Shown here piece after piece: positions 15,701 through 24,565 of a stretch of 64,000 bases of DNA. The position numbers and the translations under genes are program-made. Location: NCBI RefSeq assembly GCF_021397715.1, contig NZ_CP090210.1, positions 1 through 64,000 on the forward strand, written 5' to 3'. A model generated the notes under the pieces. It did not search any database and was not told where the DNA came from. It saw nothing but the letters and a program-made list of their open reading frames with translations. The stretch's first letter is position 1; every line of letters begins with the position of its first letter. The stretch is from Pantoea agglomerans (GTDB taxonomy: Bacteria; Pseudomonadota; Gammaproteobacteria; Enterobacterales; Enterobacteriaceae).

Positions 15701-17825
15701 GCAGCTCCAGCTTTTTCTCCCGGTAAAGCCGGTAGTGGCTGTCGATGCTGCTGATGCTCACGCCCTGCGTCTGCCCCTTTTCGTCTTTCAGGGTCAGCAG
15801 GTTATGCCGCTCGCTGACGCCGGCGATGGTGAACACCGACTTCTCCCCCTGCCCCTCGTGATGTTCCAGCACCATGCCCGCACGATAGACGCTGCGGTCG
15901 TTGCGGTTGCTGGCGTCCAGCCACACCGGCACCCGCACCGTGGCCTCGCCCAGCACCCGGCCGAGCTGCCCCTCGTCAGCGAGGATTTCCCGGGTCCGGG
16001 TCGTGAGCTGGTCGCGCGTGCGCGCGTTGCCCGCCTGAAGCGACACCGGCCGGCCCTGCACCTTTTCCTGCGCGTAGTAGCGTGCCGCCACGCTGAGCCG
16101 GTCTTCCACCGTGTCCTTCTGCACCATCGTCACGCGCACGTTCTCGGTCTTCGGCGTGGCGGTGAACTGTTTTACGCCCGCCGCGCTCAGCACTTCCGAC
16201 GCGAAGCCTGCCGTGCGCCGCGCATGGGTATCAGTCACCAGCGCGGCGCCGTCGTGCTGCGCCGCCGTCTTCAGCACGTCGTGCAGACCGGAGGTGTTAA
16301 AGCGCTCGGACTCGGCAACCAGCACCAGTGGGCGCGCCGGCAATTCGGCCGCCGTCATCTCTTCGGCCGTCATGAGCGTTACCCCGGTCCTGTCCCCAAA
16401 GGTAGCCAGCTGGCGCTTGCGTGCGGCGCCGTCGGCCGCCACCACGACAAGCGGCCGCCCGCTCTCGCTGGCCATCGCCATAATGCTGCGGTTCAGGTCG
16501 CTGATGAACTGCGTCCCTCCGCGCACGTCAATCAGCGACACCGCGCGATCGGCGTCGGCCACCTGCGCCAGCACGCCCCGTTCATTCGCTGGCGCCGTTA
16601 GTCCGCCGCGCTTCTCCGCGAGCCCGGCAGCCAGCTGTGCCAGCCGCGCCTCGTCCCGGACGTGGGCGGCGGTGGTGAACAGCGTCTGGTTTTTGTCCAC
16701 GGCGATCAGCTGGCCGCGCCCGATGGCGCTGTCAATGGCGCTCCGCGCCTGACCGTAAACCCCTTCACTGACAGGCACGTGATTGAGCACGCTGGTCATC
16801 ACGTCGTCGTAGGTCACGCGCACGCTTTTTGACGACAGCCGCGCAATGGCTTCCCGCACCGCGCCCTCCAGCAGGGACGGCGTGGCCACCTTTTTCTCTT
16901 CGCCGGCGCTGTCTATTTCACGCTGCTGGAGGCGCTCTGCCAGCTCTTCCCTGAACGTCTGCACGTCAAAGCCGGTATCTTTCAGGACCGCCTGCCAGTG
17001 CTCGCGCAGGGTCTCCGGGTCTTCAAAGTGCTTGGCCTGGCGTGAATCGAGCGCGGCCATGCTTTTCTGCTTTGCCGTGGCGTTGTCGCCGACCAGATCG
17101 AGGATGTCCTGCCGACGCGAGGAAAACGGCTTAACTGGCACGCCGGTGATGTCCCACTCCCCGCGCGGCCCGGTGTCTTCGGTCTGGTAGCCTGCGGGCT
17201 CGATGATGGAACGAAAATGACCGCGATAGAGCGCCCCGATGCTGACCTGCTCGTTCCAGACCACGTCGGTAAAGCCCTGCTTCCCGTTGATGTCGGTGGA
17301 AAGGGTTTTCCAGCCGTTTTGCGAAAGCGTGGCGTTGGCCACAACCGCGTGGGTGTGCATCGCCGGGTCCAGGTTGCGGCTGGTATCGTGCATGAAGGTC
17401 GCGATCACCAGGTTGCCGGTTTTCTCCATCTCCGTGATGCCGTCGGTCATGGTGCGCGTGGTGGCGAGCTTCTCCACCTCATCCAGCGTGCGGCGCACCG
17501 CCTCCTTGTGCGCGTCCACCAGGAATGTATCCCCGGTTACAAGGGCGAGCACCGAGGCACTCTTGGGCGCGGAGAAAGTCAGGTCATAGCCCGGACGGTG
17601 TTTGTTGACCCCGCCCTCCATACGCCGCATGTCGGTGCCGTCCGGCAGCTGGCCTTCCAGCACCGCGACAAAGGTATCGCGGTTAACCGGTCCCTCAAGG
17701 CCCAGATTTTCCGCGCCCGTGCCGTACCATTCCGTGGACTGTTCCCCGAGAAAGTAATAGTTGTCTTCGTTGGTGTAGTAGGCGCCGGCCTTACCGGCGC
17801 TTTTGACTGCAGAGACTGACAGCAT
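12708..17825 (-). CDS. traI: Conjugative relaxase and helicase TraI
   Basis: 1705 residues (F TraI: 1756). The relaxase domain opens with the tyrosine pairs Y16-Y17 and Y23-Y24 and the HTH of the three-histidine metal site (DPAMHTHAVVAN). A decayed helicase-like region follows, then an active RecD-like helicase with Walker A GYAGVGKTT near residue 1000 and the FVIDESSM Walker B. It nicks oriT, stays joined to the 5' end of the transferred strand and unwinds the plasmid. It lies 8 bases after traD. The basic-acidic C-terminal end should bind the relaxosome. Confidence 0.97.
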   Translation of the reverse strand: MLSVSAVKSAGKAGAYYTNEDNYYFLGEQSTEWYGTGAENLGLEGPVNRDTFVAVLEGQLPDGTDMRRMEGGVNKHRPGYDLTFSAPKSASVLALVTGDTFLVDAHKEAVRRTLDEVEKLATTRTMTDGITEMEKTGNLVIATFMHDTSRNLDPAMHTHAVVANATLSQNGWKTLSTDINGKQGFTDVVWNEQVSIGALYRGHFRSIIEPAGYQTEDTGPRGEWDITGVPVKPFSSRRQDILDLVGDNATAKQKSMAALDSRQAKHFEDPETLREHWQAVLKDTGFDVQTFREELAERLQQREIDSAGEEKKVATPSLLEGAVREAIARLSSKSVRVTYDDVMTSVLNHVPVSEGVYGQARSAIDSAIGRGQLIAVDKNQTLFTTAAHVRDEARLAQLAAGLAEKRGGLTAPANERGVLAQVADADRAVSLIDVRGGTQFISDLNRSIMAMASESGRPLVVVAADGAARKRQLATFGDRTGVTLMTAEEMTAAELPARPLVLVAESERFNTSGLHDVLKTAAQHDGAALVTDTHARRTAGFASEVLSAAGVKQFTATPKTENVRVTMVQKDTVEDRLSVAARYYAQEKVQGRPVSLQAGNARTRDQLTTRTREILADEGQLGRVLGEATVRVPVWLDASNRNDRSVYRAGMVLEHHEGQGEKSVFTIAGVSERHNLLTLKDEKGQTQGVSISSIDSHYRLYREKKLELREGEQLRATADLGSRAGSGERLTVTGVKEGRWLFKDTITMENAKGDRVRLDRNAPLYADYAYAESFGATRRTEGRVVAVLAGKEVNDATVNMLRRSGSDVIAFTPLDEATIGRRLEENRPVVSVTQGIKSLAGESELTDALRELESRKMSQPERAMRLAIEKATGTEVTFTGVRALAGVINADRSITPARAQEELSRLVQRGEIFSLSAEQGAAGKYISRENFENEVSILRHVAEGKNSVKPLLGGGLSEEKAAGLTDGQREAGNLILTTRDRFTAIQGYAGVGKTTQFRTVAAALAAADNAPDIRGLAPTHRAVSELSDAGIPAQTIASFLSESSQWQAAGQARDFRNTVFVIDESSMNGNAQMASLMNVIAEGGGRAVLSGDQDQLKSLESGAPFALALERSAADVAVMKEIVRQIPALRPAVEAVIAGNVREAVRITADTSPQSVPRQPDAYVPESSAMDGSKLAQAAGPAGEEAEKPDLTGMIADDYAGRTPEARDNTLIVAELNADREAINSAVHNRLQEQGALGDSVTVPLLVRINNSNADLGRQKFWEAQEGKVVRRGEQYFRVGETDTESGVVRIAGLDGAPDRWIRPAEMRKEDVAVFKEVEREISAGEKIRLTATDRDRKVRASDMAVVSGITEEGKILVDTGDRQLSFDPAARYADRHMDYGYAVTTYSSQGASVKYLIGLFGEEGARGRMAAMDSTYVELSRSKEHVQTYFDNLSGWAAKVESKSGRRQTVHDVLMRAEDVRADREIQAWDKSLPVSGTRLADRVDQDLTADARFMAGKTPEMLWPVINEHGRQRGNWHVPVSPSSGEVDFSAAHYEGAADGSRIVLQRGEKHGKVLEAADVAEALQLMKDNPESPVVLSADHSERPDARGASAAATSGGEELDRREAEALEKAVKAAQGQEEKEPEPVAPEEARSAPDERESEREAALAAALEELQEEAFDYRDYDLTPERDDRAMMNDEVNVMRHERSEPQPDFGHKPQKTLE

Positions 17826-17833
17826 AATTCACC

Positions 17834-19996
17834 TCAGTTGCGGTCCAGACCAAAATCCGCGCTGTTATGTTTAACCACGTCCATAACCTGCAGGCGCTGC
17901 TCTGCCTCCTGCTGTGCGGCCGGCGCAGGCGCTGTGGTTTCGGGGGATGGTGATGGTGATGCTTCCGCTGCAGGAGGCGGCAGCGCCACAACGCGCCCGC
18001 CTGCTTCGGCAGCTGCCGCCTGAGCCGCTGGAGACGACGCCGTAGCGTTTTCAGCGGGCGCCCCGGCGCTTTGCGTACCGGCAGCGGTCCCGGTGTTGCC
18101 CGCGTTCTGTTCGTCTTCAGGTTTTGCAGCCGCTGCAGCTGCGTCACCGAACAGCCGTCCGACAATCTGGCCGGCCTGGTTGTCGGCGGTTTCGCCCGCA
18201 AGCGTCGCCTCGATGTCCGGGTCAAACACGTCCTCAACGTCGCGCGGGATGCGCCCTTCAGCAATTTCGCGGTAGGATTTCCAGGGCAGCTTCATCCGTA
18301 CCACCGGCCACTCGCCCGGCAGGGTGATGTAGCACTCCAGGTCGTTGAGGCTCTGCACGTCGGAATAGCTGACCAGGAACTCATTCACCTCGTCTTTGGA
18401 GAACTGCACGCCGTCGCGGATGATGTCGATGCCGTAGCTGTACTGGTCTTTAAACTTCTTGTGTCGCTGTTCGCCGATTTCCTTCTGCACCCAGTCAGCA
18501 ATCGATCCGCTGGGCGCGCGGTAAAATACGCGGGTGTTCAGCAGGTCCCAGATGGATTTGGCCGCGTTGGTGCCGTAGGTTTCTTCCAGCTGCGGGAAGT
18601 TCTGCAGGCCGGCGACGGTGCAGCCGCCGAACTTGCGGCCCTCTGCGCAGAACTCCGGCAGAATGGGCAGCTTGTGCAGGGACGGCAGCTCATCCAGGAA
18701 AATCCAGATGCGGCGGTTACGGTCAGCCCTGAGCCCGAGGATGCCGGACATGGTCATGTAGAGCCACGCGCTGAGCAGCGGCTTCAGCGCGTTGTGGTTC
18801 TGGCCGTCGCTGGAGATGAAAATCCACGGGTTATCGCCGCTCGCGTCTTCGGTGTGCAGCCAGTCGCGGATGTTGAACGGCCGGCGGCCGTCCTGATCGA
18901 GCCCCTGCAGATAGCGCAGCGAGCGGACGTAGGTGGTCAGAATGGTACGGATGGTCATCGCTGTTTTCTCGATGCTGCCGTCCACCAGGTTCGCCGCGTC
19001 CGTGCCCTCCAGAAACGCGCGCAGGTCTGCCAGGCTTATGGACATCAGTTTTTTCAGCAGCTCGCCGATGCTGCGGTCCTTTTCGCGAGCCATGCGCCGC
19101 GCGGTGGCCACAAACAGCGATCGCGCCGACAACACCCAGAACGGATCGCTGCTGCCGCTGCTGTCAGGAAGCAGGGAGGTCGCAAAGTTTTCAAAGTCTC
19201 CTATCGTCTTGCACTCTTCCCACAGGTCCCACGGGGCACAGCGCGCGTCGAAGGGGTTAAGGATGAGGTCTTTATCCTGACGGTAAAAAGTCGGGATAAA
19301 GTTATTGCCTTTGTCGTACACGATGACGCGATCGCCGCGCTCGCGCAGCTGGCGCAGCAGGTCGTTCAGCGCGGTACTCTTGCCCGACCCGACGGTGCCG
19401 TGAAAGCCGAAGTTCTGCATCTCAGAATCTTTCAGGATGTGCAGACCGCAGATGCTGAGCGGGGACATCACGCCGGCCTTTTTGAGCAGGCGGTTCACAA
19501 CAGAAGGGTTCGTCGCCAGAATGCGGCCGCCGGTGAGTTCGCTTTCACGCTGCTTCGCGCCTTTGCTGCCCAGAAACCAGGTAATGGCCATAATGGCGGC
19601 GACAAAGCTGAAGGCTGAAATGCCCCAGCCATAAAACGCGGTGTCCTTGACGTGCTGACCCATGAGCACGAAGTACGGGTCGTTCATCACCTGCAGCGCG
19701 GTGTGCTTGAACGCCACCACTTCACCGTTGGGTCGTTCAAAGTGAAACGTCCAGCCGGCCTGTGAAGGCTTACCGGAAAGCTTCGCCAGTGGCATAATCA
19801 GCCACTTAATAAGCCAGTAGGCGCTGCCGTGAACGAACTCCTGCAGCGTGAGGCGCAGCAGCATCCAGCTGAAGAATACCAGTGCAGAAAACAGCACAAC
19901 CCAGTAGGAGGCGATATTCATGATCTGCACAAACATGCCGATCATGTATTTCATCACCTGACCGCCCTGGGTAAAGTCGCGGGCGTTGAGGCTCAT
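17834..19996 (-). CDS. traD: Type IV coupling protein TraD
   Basis: 720 residues, close to the F protein (717). Two N-terminal membrane segments (about residues 25-50 and 120-145) are followed by Walker A GTVGSGKSTALN near residue 200 and the Walker B region RIWIFLDELPSLHKL. The tail is Ala/Pro/Glu-rich and low complexity, ending NSADFGLDRN, the part that contacts TraM in F. This hexameric ATPase links the relaxosome to the secretion channel and pumps the strand. The start ATG has GGAC/AGGAC upstream. Confidence 0.96.
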   Translation of the reverse strand: MSLNARDFTQGGQVMKYMIGMFVQIMNIASYWVVLFSALVFFSWMLLRLTLQEFVHGSAYWLIKWLIMPLAKLSGKPSQAGWTFHFERPNGEVVAFKHTALQVMNDPYFVLMGQHVKDTAFYGWGISAFSFVAAIMAITWFLGSKGAKQRESELTGGRILATNPSVVNRLLKKAGVMSPLSICGLHILKDSEMQNFGFHGTVGSGKSTALNDLLRQLRERGDRVIVYDKGNNFIPTFYRQDKDLILNPFDARCAPWDLWEECKTIGDFENFATSLLPDSSGSSDPFWVLSARSLFVATARRMAREKDRSIGELLKKLMSISLADLRAFLEGTDAANLVDGSIEKTAMTIRTILTTYVRSLRYLQGLDQDGRRPFNIRDWLHTEDASGDNPWIFISSDGQNHNALKPLLSAWLYMTMSGILGLRADRNRRIWIFLDELPSLHKLPILPEFCAEGRKFGGCTVAGLQNFPQLEETYGTNAAKSIWDLLNTRVFYRAPSGSIADWVQKEIGEQRHKKFKDQYSYGIDIIRDGVQFSKDEVNEFLVSYSDVQSLNDLECYITLPGEWPVVRMKLPWKSYREIAEGRIPRDVEDVFDPDIEATLAGETADNQAGQIVGRLFGDAAAAAAKPEDEQNAGNTGTAAGTQSAGAPAENATASSPAAQAAAAEAGGRVVALPPPAAEASPSPSPETTAPAPAAQQEAEQRLQVMDVVKHNSADFGLDRN

Positions 19997-20169
19997 GGAA
20001 AGTCCTTTATGTGGAAACAGAGACAGGCGCGCAGGGCTGCGGGCAGGCGAAAGCCAGGCAGAAAGCTGCGCGGGGTTTACTTAAGGTGCGAACGTGCCCG
20101 GATGGGCTGACGTGATGTTCCGCCTCCTCCGCCAGACGCAGGGCGCGTCAGGCTGTGCGGCGGGCGGTC

Positions 20170-21081
20170 TCAGCTCACTGAAACGCGAAACAGGGGCTGA
20201 TTAATCTGGTATTCGACAAACTGCTTTTCAGTGTCGCTCAGCGCATGAAAGTGCGTGGAGAAGCGGCGGATGCTGTTCATCAGGTTGGTGGTATTGGTAA
20301 AAAACACCGGGCAGACGGCGCGAACCTCCTGCAGCACGGGCTGGATTATCGCGGTGAACGCGTCGCGCTTTCCCTCTTCCGTCAGGTCGCTTTCGATAAG
20401 ATCCTCATGCTCCGTTACCGGACAGACGGTCACGCCCGGATACGCATAAAGCACGCGCAGCGTGTCCGCATATTCCCGCACCTTGCAGTCAAACGCGTCT
20501 TCCAGCGCCGGCAGCCGGTCATTGCTGCGGGTAGGCGTCAGCAGGCGTTCGGGCTCCACGGTGGCGGCGGTGAAGTATTCCGTCTGCTGACGGATAATCC
20601 CGGCCGCGTCCGCAAGTCGCCAGATTGCCGGCTCGCGCTCGGACGGCCTGTCGCCGGCGCAGACGCTCAGGCGCGGCTGACACGACGCCGGTATCCAGTT
20701 TTTAGTCAGGTCCGGTGATTTGTCCCGGAAAGGTGTGTTGAAAACCCCGCTCCAGAGGTGAATAACATCGGTGGCCGCATCGTCGGCGCCCACGATGTGC
20801 ATGTGTACGCGGTGCGTAGAGACTTCACCCTGCACGGCCCAGCGCGTAATGACGGTAATGTCCGTTACGTGCTTATCCGTGTTCAGCAGAATGCCGTACA
20901 CCGCCTTGCGCCCTTTTTTACGGCATACATAATGCAGCCGTTTATTGGGCGCAGGGAACCGGACGGTTATATCGCTTTCATTCTGCAAATGCAGGCCTAA
21001 CTCAGGAATTTCCACATCAATTAAATTAACAGAGACATCGGAGTAGTTGAGAAAAAAAGAAGGAGTTAGATGAATGATCAT
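20170..21081 (-). CDS. Unknown protein in the traT position between traS-like and traD
   Basis: 303 residues from the ATG at 21081, chosen because AGAGG lies 5 bases upstream; a longer frame starts at 21135 with no such site. There is no lipoprotein signal and no resemblance to the surface-exclusion lipoprotein TraT. The protein appears soluble, with a basic segment CRKKGRKAVYG near residue 70 and cysteines scattered through it. I do not recognise a domain. Its place suggests a role in exclusion or a plasmid-specific function. Confidence 0.65.
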   Translation of the reverse strand: MIIHLTPSFFLNYSDVSVNLIDVEIPELGLHLQNESDITVRFPAPNKRLHYVCRKKGRKAVYGILLNTDKHVTDITVITRWAVQGEVSTHRVHMHIVGADDAATDVIHLWSGVFNTPFRDKSPDLTKNWIPASCQPRLSVCAGDRPSEREPAIWRLADAAGIIRQQTEYFTAATVEPERLLTPTRSNDRLPALEDAFDCKVREYADTLRVLYAYPGVTVCPVTEHEDLIESDLTEEGKRDAFTAIIQPVLQEVRAVCPVFFTNTTNLMNSIRRFSTHFHALSDTEKQFVEYQINQPLFRVSVS

Positions 21082-21156
21082 AAGGCCTCTTTGGAATAGA
21101 ACAGCAAGCCCCTGTGAAAGGGGCATTATTAACAAAGCAAGATTTTCACTTGAATA

Positions 21157-21696
21157 CTATCTCTTAATATTGTCTTTCACTGCACTTATCGCACCCACGA
21201 TGGCAGAAACTTGATACCGAGAAATATCCATATTAAAGACAAACATGAGTAAAATTGACCCTACGAAATTCCCCACAACCAACAATGCTACATTCAATTC
21301 CGTTATAGCTGACCCTACGCCTAAGAGAATGATAAGAACAGCCCAAGCCAGTCCATAGTGCTTAACTTTCCCTTTCATTATTTTCACGATCTTTAAACTA
21401 TCAACTTTCTTTTCATCAATCATCGAGAAAAGAACCTCATAGCCATAGAAGAAAGCGAAAATAAACAACCAATTTAAAAATCCAAAACCAAAGAATAAGA
21501 ACCACTCCCCTTTTGAGTCATCATATTTAAGGGCGAAGGAAATGTAGCTTATTAAACAAAAAAACATATACAGTAAAAAATGACCCAGCACTCTTTTTAA
21601 AGGATGAAAGGCGGATGGCACAACTTTTTGCGATGATGACATCGCATTTACTATCAACTTAGACTCACTACTAATTTCGTCGTAAGTTATTTTCAT
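21157..21696 (-). CDS. TraS-like inner-membrane protein (probable entry exclusion)
   Basis: 179 residues with four hydrophobic segments (near residues 33-55, 63-85, 112-132 and 134-155) and charged ends. It starts one base into the traG stop, is visibly AT-rich compared with traG, and sits in the slot of traS. TraS proteins are highly variable inner-membrane entry-exclusion factors that act against a cognate TraG, so low sequence similarity is expected. The assignment is by position and topology. Confidence 0.6.
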   Translation of the reverse strand: MKITYDEISSESKLIVNAMSSSQKVVPSAFHPLKRVLGHFLLYMFFCLISYISFALKYDDSKGEWFLFFGFGFLNWLFIFAFFYGYEVLFSMIDEKKVDSLKIVKIMKGKVKHYGLAWAVLIILLGVGSAITELNVALLVVGNFVGSILLMFVFNMDISRYQVSAIVGAISAVKDNIKR

Positions 21697-24563
21697 TATT
21701 TTTCCTTTCCTTTTTCATCTATCAAGGGATTATCTTTAAGGTAATCCTTGTAAGATTCTGATCTGATATGTGGCATCGATTTTTGATGTTCATCGGCAGC
21801 ATTTTTATTACGTCCATACTCATTTGACCTTTCTGTAAATTCGCCCATCCGGGTGGCTATTGCATCGTCGGTCTGGCCTTTTCCTTCATTAAGCTGCTGC
21901 TGTGCAGCACTTGCCCTATTCTTGACCACGCCCTGCTGAGCTTCAACCTCGTTGTTTACGTCTGTGCGAATATTGTTTCTGGCCACACCGGCCTCAATGC
22001 TCGCATTCGCGCTGTTATATGCACCGCCGAACTGAGCAGCTGCAGTGTTTGCCGGTGCACCCATTCCTTCACCGGTATTTCCGGAGTTACGAGCGTAGTC
22101 TCCGTCTATGCGTCCCTGCAGCTTCTCAGCAAAGAACTCCTGAACAAGCCCGTCACGCTGTTTCTGTACGCCTTCATCAGACGTGTTGGTAAGGATGGTT
22201 TCTGCATTGCCCGGGGAGCGCTGCATTGCCCACTGTACAAACTGCTGTGTGTAGTTGTCACGCGCGCCCGCGCTGAGCGTTTCAGTCTCAGAGGCCATCT
22301 TCTGCATTTCATGCGTGTGCGCCTGGCTGGCTGTGTACTGCGCATATTTGCTGTCAGAGGTGGTGATACCGGAGGAAATCTGGTTCATCAGGCCGGACGC
22401 GTTATTATCAACGTGCTGGCCGTTATAGGTCGTGCTGTAGTTACGCAGCACGTCCATACCCTGACTGAAGTCCTGAGACTCGCGTGCAGAGATAGTTTGT
22501 GAATTGTCGTTACCGCTCTGACCACCTTCGGTCGTTTGCGAGGTTGATCCCACACGTCCTGTTTTTTCAATCCCACCATGTACGTCAGCTTTACCTGATA
22601 TGCCCGTAGCATATGAGCCCACCTTGCCCCAGAGTGATTTATTACTGTCAAAGCTTGCCTGTACGCGCGCACCGCCGTTAACAGTCAGATCGCGCGATTT
22701 GTTTTCAAGCTCCGAGTAGGCCTCATTCAGACTGATATGGTTACGGGTCGCGTAGTCCTGCGCCACGTTCTGCATTTTGTTCACGCGCTCAGCGTCAGTG
22801 ATGCTCATGCCGGTTGACGCGGACAGGGTTTTCGAATCGCTGTTGCCGAACTGCTCATGGAACTGTTTGAGCTGCGAACCAGTTTCCTGCACCGAGTGGT
22901 TATAGCCCTGCGCCGCCATTTCGGTTTGCGCCATGCTGTCGCGCACCGAGCGCTGCGCGGCACTCGCCAGATTCCGGTCAAGATGCAGATCCACCGGCAG
23001 GCGGCTGGTTGCGCCGGAGGCGTCATACACCGTCTGCCCGTCCTGCGTCACGGTTCGCATGGCGCTGTTGCCCAGCTGCATGGAGGTGTTACCCTCACGA
23101 TAAGCGCGGTTCAGGTCCGTTTTATGTCCGTTAATGTTATCCACCTGCACGTTGCCCACGCTCACGTTGCCCGATGCCACCGCGCCGGAGTCTGCTGCAG
23201 ATGCGCTGCTGAGCGCGCTGCCGAGGCTGGAGCTGAGGCTGGCAAAGCCCTGACCAAGCCCGGTGAACAGCCGGAACGCCAGGAACGGGATGGACAGCAT
23301 CAGCCAGCCGGCGATGCCCGCCGTGGTGGTGCTGGTTTCCATCAGGCGGTTCATATTAGAGAGCGTCGGCCCCGTGGCGTGAAAGCTGTTCTGCGTGCTG
23401 TAGTTCACCGCAAAGTTAAAGATGGCGAACATCACTGGCCACAGCATCAGGCTGCACATAAAGTTCAGATAGCTCTTGATGACGGACCAGGCGATTTCCC
23501 GCACGTACAGCGCCAGCACCATGACCGGGAAGATGCAGATGCAGAACAGCATCAGCACCGTGTGCAGCTGCGGCAGCACCTCCGTCGCGATGGTGTAGCT
23601 GACCGCGTGCGACAGGCGCAGCTTCATCAGCGACTGCTCGGACGCGATGTCCACCATTGAGGCGGTATCATTCATGCCCTTCACATAGCTGTTCAGTCCC
23701 CGACGCAGGCCCGCGACGGCGATATTCTGCATCATGATCGTCTGTGCCGACTTGCTGCTGTCAAAAAAGTAGTCGTAAGAGCCCGCCAGCTGCTCGGCGT
23801 ACACCGTCTGCGGCGCCCGGTTGCCCGGCAGCATTCTGGCTGCATGGTCCATGAAGGTCGCGCCGGTATTGTTACCCTGTGCCGTCAGCAGCGTTTTCAG
23901 TCGCGGCGCGGCCTCGCGGCAGACCATAAACGTGGTGCCGGTGGCGTCGCGCCAGTAGACGCCGCGCAGCGGACTCGCGTTTTCAAAAATCAGGGATGCC
24001 ACGTCCTCCGACTCCATCACGTCCTGCATGCTGTACTTGTGGTTCAGCATGATGTCCGGCACCACGCAGTTCTTTGCGAACTCTCCCATGTTATATGTCA
24101 GCACCGGGTCACGGCTCTGAATGGTGAAGCTGTCCTGCATCAGCCTGCTCGCAAACAGCATGCCGGTTTTGGTGTAGGCACGCTCGTCCGGGAAGTGGAA
24201 GAAGTCTTCGTAGGTGGTCGTTATTGTGTATCCGACGCCGGTGACCAGATACAGTGGCAGGGCAAGTCCCGCCGGCACGTTATCCACCCGCCCGATGGTG
24301 TCCGGGGCAGTCAGGTCATTAACCACCACCGTGACTTTTGGCGTCAGCAGCAGGGCGGTGACCAGCACGAACGTCAGCCCCCACCCGAACATGGCCGTCA
24401 TGTTGTGCGTGCGCAGGTAAGTCATCACGCAGAAGGCGATGCCCAGCATCTCCGCCACCCACACGGTGCTTTTCCAGCCGCCGTTCTCCATCACGGCCGC
24501 AACCGCATTTAGGCCCATCGTGATCATGCCGCCGGAGCTGACCACCCATATATCAAGCGCCAT
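21696..24563 (-). CDS. traG: Mating-pair stabilisation protein TraG
   Basis: 955 residues (F: 938). Three or four membrane segments are visible in the N-terminal third (residues 30-75, 330-390 and 420-445) and the remainder is a large hydrophilic, Gln/Ser/Asn-rich periplasmic domain. The N-terminal part serves pilus assembly, and the C-terminal part mating-pair stabilisation and exclusion recognition. It follows traH by 2 bases. The last ~20 codons lie in more AT-rich DNA shared with the traS-like gene. Confidence 0.93.
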   Translation of the reverse strand: MALDIWVVSSGGMITMGLNAVAAVMENGGWKSTVWVAEMLGIAFCVMTYLRTHNMTAMFGWGLTFVLVTALLLTPKVTVVVNDLTAPDTIGRVDNVPAGLALPLYLVTGVGYTITTTYEDFFHFPDERAYTKTGMLFASRLMQDSFTIQSRDPVLTYNMGEFAKNCVVPDIMLNHKYSMQDVMESEDVASLIFENASPLRGVYWRDATGTTFMVCREAAPRLKTLLTAQGNNTGATFMDHAARMLPGNRAPQTVYAEQLAGSYDYFFDSSKSAQTIMMQNIAVAGLRRGLNSYVKGMNDTASMVDIASEQSLMKLRLSHAVSYTIATEVLPQLHTVLMLFCICIFPVMVLALYVREIAWSVIKSYLNFMCSLMLWPVMFAIFNFAVNYSTQNSFHATGPTLSNMNRLMETSTTTAGIAGWLMLSIPFLAFRLFTGLGQGFASLSSSLGSALSSASAADSGAVASGNVSVGNVQVDNINGHKTDLNRAYREGNTSMQLGNSAMRTVTQDGQTVYDASGATSRLPVDLHLDRNLASAAQRSVRDSMAQTEMAAQGYNHSVQETGSQLKQFHEQFGNSDSKTLSASTGMSITDAERVNKMQNVAQDYATRNHISLNEAYSELENKSRDLTVNGGARVQASFDSNKSLWGKVGSYATGISGKADVHGGIEKTGRVGSTSQTTEGGQSGNDNSQTISARESQDFSQGMDVLRNYSTTYNGQHVDNNASGLMNQISSGITTSDSKYAQYTASQAHTHEMQKMASETETLSAGARDNYTQQFVQWAMQRSPGNAETILTNTSDEGVQKQRDGLVQEFFAEKLQGRIDGDYARNSGNTGEGMGAPANTAAAQFGGAYNSANASIEAGVARNNIRTDVNNEVEAQQGVVKNRASAAQQQLNEGKGQTDDAIATRMGEFTERSNEYGRNKNAADEHQKSMPHIRSESYKDYLKDNPLIDEKGKEK

Positions 24564-24565
24564 GC

